From assembly GCF_023078275.1 (NCBI RefSeq), contig NC_062977.1:14095118-14159117 (forward strand): 64,000 nucleotides of DNA, in the 5' to 3' direction. Positions 22,722-34,456 of this stretch are shown piece after piece. Origin of the DNA: Leguminivora glycinivorella. Taxonomy: Eukaryota > Arthropoda > Insecta > Lepidoptera > Tortricidae. A program made the position numbers and the translations under genes. Below the pieces are notes generated by a model. It saw only the letters and a list, made by a program, of their open reading frames with translations, searched no databases and was not told the DNA's origin. Numbering within the stretch: position 1 is the first letter of the stretch; each line of letters starts with the position of its first letter.

Positions 22722-23668
22722 GGTAAGTGATACAATTATTATTAATATAAGCGCTGCCGTCATGGTGGTCCAGGCGCGCCTGACTCCCGCGTCGGTGGTC
22801 AAAAAACGATAGGTCACTGCGGGGCATACATTACAATAAGTTGGTATGTGCGTACTGGCTGGGGTTCGTAGTTGAGGAGATTCATTGACCCGCCACGCGC
22901 CCGGCAGAATGACCGGTCCATGGCCGAGGCCGCGCTGAATATGCAGCGTCACACCTTTAATATTAATGGACATCTTTTTAAAATGCCCCCTACAAAATAA
23001 TAAGACTATAATGAAGCGTATAATATAGACTGACCGCGTCGGGGCATGGGGCTTTACACTCCACGTCTGACGTAAATGTTACCTGCGGACATGAAAAGTT
23101 AAGTTGCGAAGAACCAAGAGCCATAGATTATTCTGGAGAGTATAATTATTTAGTACAATATGTCTTATTTTAACCCGAGCTATCTCCAATTCTCCATGTT
23201 ATAGTCAATGTTACGTTATTATTACTTACTGATTAGGATGAACGTTCTTTGATGAATCAAGCCACCTCTGGATCTTTTACCGAATAGAATCCAGGTATAA
23301 GCATTAGTAGGTAGGTACTTTATTTGTGTCATGACTGTCATGAGTACAGATATTTCATTATTCCTTTTGTAGTTATGTTATTCATTACTCAAATATAATA
23401 TACCTTACCACCTAGTAGACATATGTATACGGTAACAAAAGGACACTTGAAAAACTTGTACATACGTATCTCTGGCTACTAGGAGCTATCGTGGCTAGGC
23501 CATAAATAAAACATAAAGGTTATTACGCTGATAGAGCGGCGCGTAAATAAAGCGCGGCCGTTGCACGAGCTGCGCCCGCGCTGATTGATTGAACTTGAAT
23601 CTACTGCGCGACGCTCACTTAACCAACACATTTTTTTTTCAGTGTGAGTTTATAATCATTACTCGATA

Positions 23669-23836
23669 TTTTCAGAACTAGCGGTTCAAAATGTACTAAC
23701 AGAATCGAAAACGAGTACCTAGTCATTACCGCTAGAATGATTAGCCCTCCTTTTCAAAAGTAGCATTTCGTCGTTTTCCAAATTCCCATCGACTTTCGAA
23801 CGGCGAAACCGTGAGTCGGAAAAATCGGCCCCTGAT
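23669..23836. mobile_element. GGGGCCGATTTTTC MITE, copy C
   Basis: Shares aacagaatcgaaaacgagt, cattaccgctag and gactttcgaacggcgaa with copy A (18753-18947), and ends gtcggaaaaatcggcccctg, the terminal repeat missing from copy A. Confidence 0.6.
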
Positions 23837-23849
23837 TCGTCTTAATCCT

Positions 23850-25470
23850 GTTTTTTTTTGTTAGGATAAAATGAAAAGCCTAAAACTTATGGAAAACACA
23901 CCACAAAGTAACATGTCGACACCTAATTAAACGAATTCAAAGGTAACTGTCCAATATTCTAAATTGAACTATCGTTATTTTTCGCACAAAATTCGCATAT
24001 ACATTCGTAACTCAGGAAAAGAGGAAAAACAGTATAAAAATATAAATTAAATTGAACTGCTCAATCTCACCAGCAGCAGCAGCTGTTATTGATATTTATG
24101 AAGTTGTATCGCCACAGTAAAATACCGATACAAAATCCCTAGCAATCTTAACGGTAAGCCCCAGTTTCTACATTTGACCCGAAAACTGGAAATAGCCATT
24201 CAATGAGAAGGGTATTTACGATGATGCACTTGCGATTTTACGGGCTATAAATATAGGCGCTAAATCTGTATACATAATGTTTATTGATGTGTTGGTAGAG
24301 TCGTTACCACTTTAGAGCTTTATTATTACAAACTATCGTCTATCTTTTATGAGCCATCTTATGTTAGCCATCAAATGGTAATTTGTCCAAGTTTTTATTA
24401 TTTATGGCATCGGCTAAGCCAGGTAAAAAATTGTACCTGCCGATATAATTAGGAGTAGGTACGTTCCCCAGGATACTTAACCAAGGTGTCAATCGCGAGC
24501 AAAATGGTGATGTACTGATGTATGTACCTTTACGCACTAATATGAAAGAGTGATAGCCATTTTGGCCACGCTCTCTGGTTGGTACTTCGAGGCCCATAAC
24601 ATTCGATATTATAATCAATCAATTTCGAGACAATGTGACTCTCCATCCCTTTATTACGTATTAAAACGTCATCAGACACAAACTTTCCCATTTATAATAT
24701 TAGTATGGATTTCGATGTGACTTTTATTACGTACCAAGACGTCATCGAAATCATCAAGTAAAACATTTATGAACGTGCCGAAGAAGAATCATTATTTGCA
24801 TCTTGAAAACATATTAAGGCACTTTCAAAACAGATAAAAATATAAAAATATTAATTTAATAATGGTATCAGAATGGCAGTGTGCGTTCGGCCGTATGCGC
24901 ACGCGTCGAGTTCGTGCTAACGTGCGTAAGGACTCTGTCATGCCCAATTACGATTTAACCCCAATTGCCGAGTGATTTATTTTCGCACGATGTGATTCCA
25001 TGGGTTAGAATGTTCGATTGAGACCGCTCAGCAAATGATTGCTGTGTTTTAATTAGCTTTAGCTGAACTGAAAATGAGGAACAGGCTAAAGTAGTTACGT
25101 TTTACAAAACTTACGGCATTACTAAACGTGGAATAACAGGGAGCTGGGATCGATAATAACTATGTCTTTCTGGTATCTCGGTACCCAAAATTACCTGAAT
25201 TCAAACCCAATTTAATATAAATCGGTTCCGCAATTTCAAGAACATAATATTAGAAGAAATAGTTATGATCACCTGACTCAAATCAAATGTCACGTTTGGT
25301 CCATTTGATTAGGTTAATTGTTAACTTATATTTAGGTAATATAAACTGATAGTTATTTTAAGACGTAGCAATCAAAAGGTCCTCGTTAATAAATATGCCC
25401 GTGGCCGTACCATAAAGCAGATCGTAAAGTGCATTTGTGTTGAACGTGGCTGGTCGCATTACAGCCATTA
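23850..25470. other. No recognised gene; one Lep1-like scrap
   Basis: The segment gtgactctccatcccttt ... cccatttataatattagtat at about 24630-24710 is a short Lep1-like Helitron remnant. A CpG-rich patch lies near 24870-24930. Nothing else is identifiable. Confidence 0.4.
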
Positions 25471-25472
25471 TT

Positions 25473-25560
25473 ATGGTGATCCCACACTGGGCCATGTCCC
25501 TGTCACACCGTGTTATACATATAATATAACATTTATAACAGCCCAGTGTGGGAGCACCAT
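25473..25560. mobile_element. Small MITE, ATGGTGATCCCACACTGGGC ends
   Basis: An 88-bp palindromic unit with near-perfect inverted ends of about 22 bp (atggtgatcccacactgggc against gcccagtgtgggagcaccat). Interior is AT-rich and non-coding. Confidence 0.7.
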
Positions 25561-25731
25561 TAGGCAGGATAAGTTCGTTAAATTGCTTCAGATGCCCAAA
25601 GGGCTAGCTTTCTCTCTAACGAGTAAATGATTTTGACGATCGGTCTACGAGTTGTATCCATATCCTAATCGGCGAGAACTTAAATTAATAAGTTGTATTT
25701 CATATCTATTTAATATTCATATAAACACACA

Positions 25732-27159
25732 CAGGGCCGGATTAAGGGTAGAGCGAGTGGAGCGGCCGCTCTAGGCGCCACATGGTAAAGGGGCGCCAAA
25801 ATCGAGAATGTAGAAAATTCGTACAAAAAAATATACGTTGCGTGGGGGCGCACATATCACAAAATGGCTAGAGGAGTCGAAAATGAATCCACCTATTGAA
25901 AATCTAGATTTGTAATTCAGATTAAGTGGAAAGTTGCACCACATTGCCATTCATAAGGGCGCTGTTGCTAGGGCGCCGTAAAAGGAGGATTCTAGCCCTT
26001 GACGAACTACATTGTTGTGCGGGGAACGGCAAAGTTACGTCGCTATCCAAATGCAAAAATATGAGTCTACCCGATAGTCTAAAGCGGAGTTCCTCATAAA
26101 GCCAAAGGCGCAAAACGTCTCAGAGAGGCGCAATTTTGTGAGTCACAGCAGATGGTGAGCGAACTTCAAAGCACTCAGATCACTTAGTGGCAAAATACCG
26201 AAATGGGCATCCCGACGGTGACGATTGAGTCCGCAGTTAATCTCTTAATTAACTCTTATCATAAAAATAATAGTGATGGCGAAATATAAGGCCTAAAAGT
26301 ATGTTCTCGAACATATTAGGCGCCCTGTGAAGTCAAAATGCCCCAAAATATGTCAAAGACCGCAGCTCTGCAGACGATGAAAGCTTGAAAGGTCGCGGAT
26401 TCCCCGCTGGCGGGTTGTCTTAATAAATCAGGTCAATAGGAAAAAAATTCGCGCTCGCTTCGCTCGCGCTTACTTATAATTCGTAATTTTCTTCTTTTTT
26501 AGTTTAGACAAATTCCGAATCTGCCTGACTTGGCCACTATAGTGCTCCATTTTGTTTGTTATTTTATGAACATGATATCCACGTTCAGCCACACGTAACT
26601 ATACTAGGAAGCGACTACGAAAGTTCAACCTGTTCAACCATTTGTCCCTTTCGTACTCTGTATGATGAAATCCATAAATTCTGTATTGCGTTAATCTTCA
26701 AATTACGGCATCATCATCCTCCTTACGTTATCCCGGCATTTGCCACGGCTCATGGAAGCCTGGGGTCCGCATTGACAACTAATCCCAAGATTTGGCGTAG
26801 GCACTAGTTTTATATGAAAGCGACTGCCATCTGACCTTCCAACCCGAAGGGTAACTAGGCCTTATTGGAATTAGTCCGGTTTCCTCACGATGTTTTCCTT
26901 CACCGAAAAGTGACTGGCAAATATCAAATAAGTTCAGGAAAACTCATTGGTACGAGCCGGGTTCGAACCCGCGACCTCCAGATCGAAAGTCGCACGCTCT
27001 TACCGCTAGGCCACCAGCGCTTACGGCATGGCATTACTATGAAAAAAAATTTCGCGCTCGCTACGCTCGCGATTAATTTTCCTACATAGTGAAACTTCAT
27101 CCCAAGGGCGCCGAAACTCAAACTCGCTCTACCCTGATCGAGTGCACGGGCCGGCGCTG
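25732..27159. mobile_element. Non-autonomous hAT element, copy 2, TSD AACACACA
   Basis: Same family as 19173-20320. The ends CAGGGCCGG...CCGGCGCTG are flanked by perfect AACACACA duplications (25724-25731 and 27160-27167). It differs from copy 1 by point changes, small indels and a nested SINE (26712-27020). Without the SINE and its duplicated target it is about 1.11 kb, close to copy 1. No transposase frame. Confidence 0.92.
26712..27020 (-). mobile_element. Full-length tRNA-headed SINE (family B), nested in hAT
   Basis: On the minus strand the head reads agcgctggtggcctagcgg...gggttcgaacccg, giving A-box and B-box-like RNA polymerase III promoter elements. The body continues with cggtgaaggaaaacatcgtg and gcagtcgctttcat, and the 3' tail is a short (atg)n repeat. 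The 9-bp target TTACGGCAT is duplicated exactly (26703-26711 and 27021-27029). Copy 1 of the host hAT has the uninterrupted site, confirming the insertion. Confidence 0.9.
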
Positions 27160-27654
27160 AACACACAAGCTTACAGCAATAATAACCAAGAAGCTTATAT
27201 GCTACAGTCATAATCTAAAATTTACAATATAAATAATTACTAAATTACACAAAAAGAAATAAATATTTAAACATTACAAACTTAAATTTAAAAACATATA
27301 CAAATACATATAACTCAGAGGAAAATGTTCCTGGGGAGTCATAAAAACCTGAGGCTGTTGGACTGACAGGTCATTCAGGAGTGAGAGTGCCCGGTTGGTA
27401 GGAGCTTACCAAACATGATGTTTGAACTTACCAAGTACAGTTTTTTTTATAAAATTGTAGGTATATTTTTAAATGTAAATGTAGCTTATTTCGTACGTAC
27501 ATGAAAATCATAATGTTTGGAGAAAAACCTAAAATATTCAATGACGTGTGCCGCGGGCTTCCTCACTCGCAGCGAGATTGCGCGTGCGCGACCATTTGAC
27601 GCAAATGTTTTACATTATTGGGTAAACCATGCGTTTTTATTACTCGATCATTTA

Positions 27655-27855
27655 CACCACCCCTTTCCTCCCGTGGGTGTTGTGGAATTTGACTGTGGGA
27701 TATGGGTTCAATTGTGTTTATTTAGGCGATGTGCTAGCTGTCACTGCAACATAACATTTGGTTTCATTTATAACCCCTTATTTGCTAAGAGTGGGGCTGT
27801 AACTTGAGCACTTTCGTGTGCTCTGTGTAACCCTTTTGGGAATACAGATGTGAGT
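27655..27855 (+). repeat. Dispersed repeat 'GGCGATgtGCTAGC', plus copy
   Basis: Landmarks are cctttcctcccgtgggtgtt, gggatatgggttcaattgtg, ccccttatttgctaagagtg and cttttgggaatacagatgtg. It is homologous to 38985-39155 (plus), 14950-15092 (minus) and to the 5' junction of the LINE at 59000-59105. Class uncertain. Confidence 0.6.
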
Positions 27856-28556
27856 TTGTGTTTTTATTCATGACTATTTTATTTTATCACTCGAATAACA
27901 CACTAGTTACTGATCTCAATAAGAAAAAGTGGGGCCTCATCGTAACCTAAGTTTCTTCCTCATTGCAGTACTTAATGCATGAAGATTACACGTTTCGTTT
28001 TGGTAACTTAGGTTATTTTATACTGCAGTCAGTCAACTCTATTACTACCCTCGTCCTGAGTCCTAGTTGAGGCCATTAGGTATAAAGTTAAAAATGTATC
28101 TGAAATTTTATGAAATTCTTATTTGTCTCTGAGGCCGAGACTCATTTTGGGACACTTCCATTCCAGTAAATAAAAGTAGGTTCCAATTTCAATAACTATA
28201 ACTAGATAATAACTAGTATTGTAGATGTATTCTGTCATACTGTACATTTACTAGTACCCGGGAGCAAAGAACCAGACTAAGGCAGAGACCAGACGAAGCT
28301 CATGAAAACTTGATCAAAACAGGAGTTGAACACCCTTATCCCATACTTTACATACGTTTAAGTAAACACGAGCGTTGAACCCACCTCCAGGCCCTTGGGC
28401 GTTAAATGTAAACACCATCCCATGTAAATGATGTTCGAAAATATTAATGCTACCGAGAATTACGAGCCCGTCCAAGCGTAAACAAGCGATAGGAGCCCGA
28501 GGAATACTACGCAGTTGCGATAAACGATAGGAAACAGGAAACCCTCGCCGAAAGAT

Positions 28557-29065
28557 AAAATAACTTTATTACATACCTAACAACGTCACTGGCTAGCGTA
28601 AAACAATAGTTATTTGTTATACAAGGGGGCAAAGTTGTATTTTAACGCCGAGTGTGGAATTGAAAAACGAGCAAGTGAAAGGATTCTATAGTTGAACCAC
28701 GAGCGAAGCGAGTTTCGAGAATAGAATCCTGAACTGAGAGTTTTTTGGTAAAATACATTTGCCGAGTGTAACACAAAACTTTTCCCCTCACTATAGCGAG
28801 GAAACTACAACGCAAAAAATGCGTTTATCACTGCTCCCAGTAGTTTCACAGGTGGTAAATCATCTTTATTACTAGATTCACCTACTTTTATCAATTTTAA
28901 AGCAGTTAATTTGACTTTATTCAAGGTCAAATCACTTTACCCACTAGTGGATAAAATGCGTTTTTACCCGCTGGTATTAAAGGACAAAACACGTGTTTCC
29001 GAGCTAGTGAGGGGAAAAATAACTTTATTACATACCTAACAACGTCACGGGCTAGCGTAAAACAA
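28557..29065 (+). repeat. AGTTATTTGTTATAC repeat, copy 1, within a 50-bp direct repeat
   Basis: The element body (about 28607-29019) starts tagttatttgttatacaagg and ends gaggggaaaaataactt, with short inverted ends (AGTTATTT). It contains a hairpin built on cgagcgaagcgag. It is bracketed by a 50-bp direct repeat, 28557-28606 and 29016-29065, matching at 49 of 50 positions. Other copies are 32682-33095 (diverged), 40161-40593 (inverted) and 40954-41381. Non-coding. Confidence 0.75.
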
Positions 29066-29404
29066 AAGAAATACCTACATTAAAAAGTTTGATAGCCGTT
29101 TTATAGCTCCTCGTGGATAGCCTTGAGCACTTTATCAGCTGAAAATCAGCGCTACAGCCCATGCGCGCATGACCCCGGAACCTAGGGGGACCACTGACCC
29201 CCTGGGGCCTGGGCCTTTACCACGTGAAAGGGCACGAAGCTGGATCCGCGCTTGCTACAGCCCCCATACTCGAGCATAATTCTGAGCTCGAGCCTTTTTG
29301 CTGAGACACAGCTGGTTGAATCCACGTAAAAGTAACGTGAGTCACGACTATTGAGTGTTTATTTGAAATACAGCTGAAAATGAAAATAAAAATAAAATAA
29401 ATAA

Positions 29405-29652
29405 AATAAATATTGGGGACACCTTACACAGATCAACTTAGCCCCAAACTAAGCAAAGCTTGTACTATGGGTGCTAAGCGACAATATAGATACTTAAATA
29501 GATAAATACATACTTATATACATAGAAAACATCCATGACTCAGGAACAAATATCTGTGTTCATCACACAAATAAATGCCCTTACCGGGATTCGAACCCAG
29601 GACCGCGGCTTAGCAGGCAGGGTCACTACCGACTGAGCCAGACCGGTCGTCG
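29405..29652 (-). mobile_element. tRNA-headed SINE (family A), minus copy
   Basis: Minus-strand head: gacgaccggtctggctcagt, with a B box inside cctgggttcgaatcccggta. Body: gatgaacacagatatttgtt and gtacaagctttgcttagttt. It ends ggtgtccccaatatttattt. Near full length. The plus-strand (aaat)n at 29380-29405 is its A-rich tail region. Confidence 0.85.
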
Positions 29653-30387
29653 AAATAAATATCTATGCATATATCGGGAAAGTAACACTTATTTAGAGAT
29701 AGACAGTCACTTGAACTTGCATCGTGAATAAATGGCACATGCCATAAAATCGTGACTCATGTTACACTTGCCGCGGATTGACCCAGATGTTATTTTATTT
29801 ATTGTTTGTCCTTATAATTTTGTTTGATGTGTGTTACCAAATAAAATATGTTTCTTGCTTTCTTTTCTTTCTTTTTTTTGGAGACTAGGGTCCGATGTCC
29901 GATCACCAAATCCTGAAATCCACTTATTCAGAAAATCTTATGTGATGTTCTTCCTAGAAACACCTTGAAGGTAGGAGTAGGTATTTATTTGACAAATTTT
30001 AGGAAATAATTTACTTTGACGTAGGAAGTTTTTTTTTCTTAATTGATGTTATGAAGTAACAGCCAATCCAATTGAATAATGACGACTGACTAAGAGGGAA
30101 ACACAACAATTTGATAAATTGCTCAATCAAACTGGTTCATCGACTAGTTTAAAACAACCAATTTAAAGGTCAATCTTTCCGCATGCAAGTAGCACAACAA
30201 AATGGTCAAACTGTTGTCTATCTTATTAGATTTTTCCACTCATCTACTCGAAGGTACCTATTCTTTTTTGGAGATTTTATGCAAACCCGGTTTTTCACAA
30301 CGAAGTGATTAAAACTATTAAATTATTACCTACTTACGTTCGAACTACTTGCTCGACGGGTTCGGGCTCATTCATAAATATTCTCTA

Positions 30388-30632
30388 CTAGCTTTTGCCC
30401 GCGGTTTCGCTCGCATTAAATTCGAAAATTGCGGAATGCTCCATACAAACTTTCAACCCGTATTTTAGGGAAGTGGGGGGTTAGAAAGAGACAAAAAGTA
30501 GCCTATGTCACTCTCCATCCCTCCAGCTATCTTTACTTAAAATATCACGTCAATTCATCGCTCCGTTTTGTTGTGAAAGACGGACAAACAAAAAGACACA
30601 CACACTTTCCCATTTATAATATTAAGTATGGA
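30388..30632 (-). mobile_element. Lep1-like non-autonomous Helitron
   Basis: Minus strand begins TCCATACTTAATATTATAAA, contains gtctttcacaac and gagagtgacataggctactt, and ends with ...accgcgggcaaaagCTAG followed by T. A 5' TC and a 3' CTAG preceded by a GC-rich hairpin-capable stretch are Helitron features. It carries no Rep/helicase and depends on autonomous Helitrons. Fragments lie at 11751-11843 and about 24630-24710. Confidence 0.75.
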
Positions 30633-31075
30633 AGTATGGATTGAAAAGTATGTGGCAATTAAACCTGTCGACTTGCAACAAGTTACAATCTGATTGTACC
30701 CAAAAAAAGGTGAGGTTTTAAATTCGAAAATTCGATGATCAATGATGGAAGACTGACATGATCAATGACATGATCAAAAGATTAATGAAATAATATATTT
30801 TAAGACTGATAATACTTTAAGACCTTAGAAATATAACAGATTTACTACCTACTCATTGGAATTACCTATGATAACATTTCGGAGAGTGTGCGATGGGATT
30901 TTACATTTTTATTACCTTAAAACGACTACTTATTAGGCTGCGCTGTCGTGATTCACTATACTCTTGCCTCCGATAACTCGCTATGGCAATTCCTAAAAAA
31001 TCAAGTAAAAATAACTATCTAAGACAAGCCGAGAAATTTACTTAACAGTCTTTGGAATAACTTTTGTGTAAGTAT

Positions 31076-31150
31076 CTTCTTCCTCACATTAGGTATCCAG
31101 ATATTTTCACCACGGGCCATGAGGGCCTGGGGCCCGCACTGGCAAGCCGT
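31076..31150 (-). mobile_element. SINE fragment (family B)
   Basis: The short block cacgggccatgagggcctgg ggcccgcact matches the 3' body of the SINE at 26712-27020. It is diverged and lacks the head. Confidence 0.45.
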
Positions 31151-31345
31151 TTTGTGTATGAAGAACGTATTACATTTTTTTTTAAATCTCTGAGTATACA
31201 ACTAAAATTTTCCTTAAAACCCCTGTATTTTTACTCACTATAAACATTGCAAATCAGCCGTCAAGATTGATGAAACCAAATGAAATCAGTTCGTAAGCCG
31301 TCAATGCAGGGCTGAATAATGCATCGTCTCCGGCGGATCGTTTAC

Positions 31346-31413
31346 CTCGCCGTCTGCGCCGCCAAAGCGTTGCCCTTTGTCCTGTGCCGGCGTCAACCAC
31401 CTCCTCGTAGACT
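31346..31413 (-). other. Candidate minus-strand exon in a GC-rich island
   Basis: An excellent acceptor (tttccatctaatttccag) precedes 68 nt reading STRRWLTPAQDKGQRFGGAD GE (2 + 22 codons), ending at GAG|gtaaac. A second acceptor (ctaattttccag) 105 bp further upstream would give a larger exon, 31346-31518, in another frame that stays open to a stop at 31254-31256 (86 codons from the next Met-free start). The island of 31254-31518 is CpG-rich against its AT-rich surroundings. I recognise no domain and the correct frame is undecided. Confidence 0.28.
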
Positions 31414-31552
31414 CTGGAAATTAGATGGAAATCGAAACGACCAGAACGGAAGCGACGATGCGGCTGGCCCATCATTGATTCCTCCCTGACCCATCCGGTA
31501 CGGCGTTCCGATCGTTGACTGGAAAATTAGATTCGAGGAAGCGTTAATAGGT

Positions 31553-31829
31553 GGGCATTTTCAGAATTTGGGACCCCCCAATTAGCGAAAGTTGTTAACA
31601 AAAATTAACTCACTGTCAGTTTTGTGACGATAATTAAGCATGATATTTCAATAAAAACATTATTTTTGTGTTAATTACATAAACTTTAAGCGATAATCTA
31701 CATTCAGAATGTGAAAAGTGTAAATTTTTAGACAGATTTTATGCTTAATTGTCGTCACAAAACTGACAGCGAGTTAATTTTTGTTAACAACTTTTGCTAA
31801 TTGGGGGGACCCAAATTCTGAAAATGTCC
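31553..31829. mobile_element. MITE with GGgCATTTTCAGAATTTGGG ends, TSD AGGT
   Basis: A 277-bp palindromic element with arms of about 85 bp and few mismatches. Both sides are flanked by AGGT (31549-31552 and 31830-31833). The interior is AT-rich and non-coding. Superfamily uncertain. Confidence 0.75.
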
Positions 31830-32681
31830 AGGTACGTACATAAGGAAAACTTGTAAGTTAAGACGAAAATGAATACGGTAGATAACTGCGTCATTAGGAA
31901 CAAAAAGAGAAATAGAAATTCATAAAATAAAGGGACATTCTCAACCAAACGCATTCATTCAATACTTAATATTCAATTCATGACCACGGATTTAGGTATA
32001 AGGAAAACTATATCAAAACGTTCAGTTGGTATAATTAAGAACCAATTAGTAACCCCGGTTACCTAAACAGCATTCTCCAATTAACGAATTGACACAGTTC
32101 GTCCTGTCACGTACGCCGCCCTCAGTGGCTATGTATTTATAACTAATGACAGTCATTAATGAGACCGGCAATAATAAAAACATCAGTGCCCTAATATCGG
32201 CCCGCAATTTTCATCATATTACGAGTAATCGCGACTAATGAGTTATCATTAACTCGTTAGGTGACGCATGAGATGTGGATGTCGCTATCTATTATTTTAT
32301 TACAGCATGCTGCTTCGATTTGTGGAAATTTTAAAGTACATTCCAAAATGGGATTAAATACGGGATTATCTGTACTGATCATTGTTCAAAACAGCAAGAA
32401 CACACAATATAGTTTTCCTGAACTTAAGTTTATTCTTCTTCTTCTAGGCTTAAACACATGATAGCATATTATAGCAAGATATTTATCCTCGTGTATCCCT
32501 TTTTTGTGCTTTTGAATTTAGAACATTCTTTTATTCATTATTCTAAAAAGTTCACCAGGACCCAGGAGGATAAGTTGTAATGTATACTCGTACATGTGGT
32601 AGCAAATACATTTTTAAATGGTTATGCTATGTATGCCTCTAAAATAATTACATACATAGGTACACTCCTTAGCAAGCACAA

Positions 32682-33095
32682 TAGTTATTTGTTTTACAAG
32701 GGGGCAAAGTAGTTGTTTAACCGTAAGTGCCAATATTGATACCCGAGTAAGCGAAAGATTCCAATATTGAACCGCGAGCGTTGCGAGTGGTTCAAAAAGT
32801 GGAATCTTAAGCGTTGCGAGGGTATCAAGGCACGAAGGTTAAACAAACTTTGCCACCGAGTGAAACACAAAATTTTTCACCACACCAACACGAACAAAAT
32901 ACTGACTATAAAACATCAAAATAAATTAAATCCATCAATTTATTCATATTTATTCATTTTATTTAGATTAAGACATCGAGTTAAAATTTGTATGAAATTA
33001 CTTTGCCCCCTTGTGAATAAAATGCAATTTTGCTATCTGTTTTCGAATAGCAAAGAAAGCCTTTACCAGTTGGTGTGGTGAAAAATAACTTCTTT
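32682..33095 (+). repeat. AGTTATTTGTT repeat, diverged copy
   Basis: It starts tagttatttgttttacaagg gggcaaag and ends gtgtggtgaaaaataactt. Its hairpin core uses gcgagcgttgcgag in place of cgagcgaagcgag. The overall architecture matches the copies at 28.6 and 41 kb, but most of the interior differs, so it is a subfamily. A 104-codon frame inside is not supported as a gene. Confidence 0.65.
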
Positions 33096-33213
33096 TTACA
33101 TTTTTAAATGAAGAAAAGCTAAACTGTTATTTACATATTTACAATTCTACATAATTATATGACAAGCGCTTAAATTATTTTGCTAAACATATCGAGTACA
33201 ACTACTATGTGTT

Positions 33214-33502
33214 TGACGACCGGTCTGGCTTAGTTGGTAGTGACCCTGCCTGCTAAGCCGCGGTCCCGGGTTCGAATCCCGGTAAGGCATTTAATTGTGT
33301 GATGAGCACAGATATTTGTTCCTGAATCATGGATGTTTTCTATGTATATATTAAGTATGTATTTATCTATTTAAGTATGTATACTATACATACTTAAATA
33401 GATAAATACATACTTATACATTGTATAGCACCCATAGTACAAGCTTTGCTTAGTTTGGGGCTAAGTTGATCTGTGTAAGGTGTCCCCATTATTTATTTAT
33501 TT
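33214..33502 (+). mobile_element. tRNA-headed SINE (family A), plus copy with internal palindrome
   Basis: Head gacgaccggtctggcttag ...gggttcgaatcccggtaa with A and B boxes. Body gatgagcacagatatttgtt, tail gctaagttgatctgtgtaag and a ttattt end. It carries a perfect 65-bp palindrome at 33352-33416 (center 33384), where other copies have a single strand of the same sequence. Confidence 0.88.
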
Positions 33503-33903
33503 AGTCATATATTTATGTACCTATATTAAAATGGATGAAACGCAGAGTATACAGTCGTAGTTTTCACCTTTCAAACATCCATCTTCACACAGGGTCAAAG
33601 TTTTAATCTATTTGATATATACCCGTTTAGCATAAACATGCTAAAAACCTGTAAAAGAAGCGCCGCTAATAAATAATTCGTTTGCTATTTGAATTATGTG
33701 TGACGTAGATGCTTACTATTTTCTTAGTTTGCAAATATTATAGAAATAATCTTGACTTCGGTTACCGCGATAGCGATAGTTAGTTACTCATGAAATAAAC
33801 GGATTATATCGCGTTTCCATAGTTTTATTTCATAAATAATCTTGATTTAATTAACCTGCATACTAGTAAAATTCGTCATTACCTACTTAGAAAAACCGAC
33901 TTA

Positions 33904-34049
33904 TTAATTGTGTCGCTTAACTTCAAACTTGGGTAAATCCATTCTGCTTTAAGGTTGATAATATAAAAAATATAATATTGATCTGAAAGAAAATCAACCT
34001 CATAGCAGAATGGATTTACCCATGTTTGAAGTTAAGCGACACAATTATA
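33904..34049. mobile_element. MITE with TAATTGTGTCGCTTAACTTC ends
   Basis: A 146-bp palindromic element with inverted arms of about 55 bp and few mismatches around an AT-rich 35-bp centre. Non-coding. A TA-type target is possible but not certain. Confidence 0.8.
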
Positions 34050-34222
34050 GGTATGTGAATCTAAAGAAAAATGTGGCATCTACGTTGAAATACATACAGA
34101 GTTACTGCCTGCTTTGAACTTTGAGTAGCAGTGTGAGATACAAGATTTTTTTTCCAAAGTAGTAACAGTATCTTCCTCCAAACAGTTTATACTACAACCA
34201 CGCATATGGTTTTAAAGAATAA

Positions 34223-34362
34223 CCCCCTTATTCATAAACGTACTCTAAAGTTATCAAGCCGATAAAGTTCGTTTGTCCTTTTCTATCACACCAATACGTC
34301 GGAAAGGGACAAACTAACTTTATCGGCTTGATAACTTTAGAGTACGTTTATGAATAAGGGGG
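34223..34362. mobile_element. PIF/Harbinger-type MITE, TSD TAA
   Basis: Arms of about 58 bp (cccccttattcataaacgta...) are perfect or nearly so around a 24-bp centre. TAA flanks both sides (34220-34222 and 34363-34365). This fits Harbinger/Tourist MITEs. 140 bp, non-coding. Confidence 0.85.
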
Positions 34363-34456
34363 TAAAACTATATGCCGGCCAGTACTGAGAATATTTTTTC
34401 ACTCTACATGTTTGTGAATTAATAACTAAGTAATAAAGTGTGAGTACAATCCAGGT

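Noticed and set aside
22677..22973. 98-codon minus-strand frame (MSINIKGVTLHIQRGLGHGP...).
   Set aside because: No splice or homology support, ends with an Ile/Leu run from simple att repeats; the region may be a repeat. Not called as a gene.
29585..29652. tRNA-like sequence with B box ggttcgaatcc (also at 33230, 60730 and 26950).
   Set aside because: All belong to SINE heads with SINE bodies and tails attached; cloverleafs are degenerate. They are not tRNA genes.
32767..33081. 104-codon plus-strand frame.
   Set aside because: Lies entirely inside a non-coding repeat copy; sister copies do not keep the frame.
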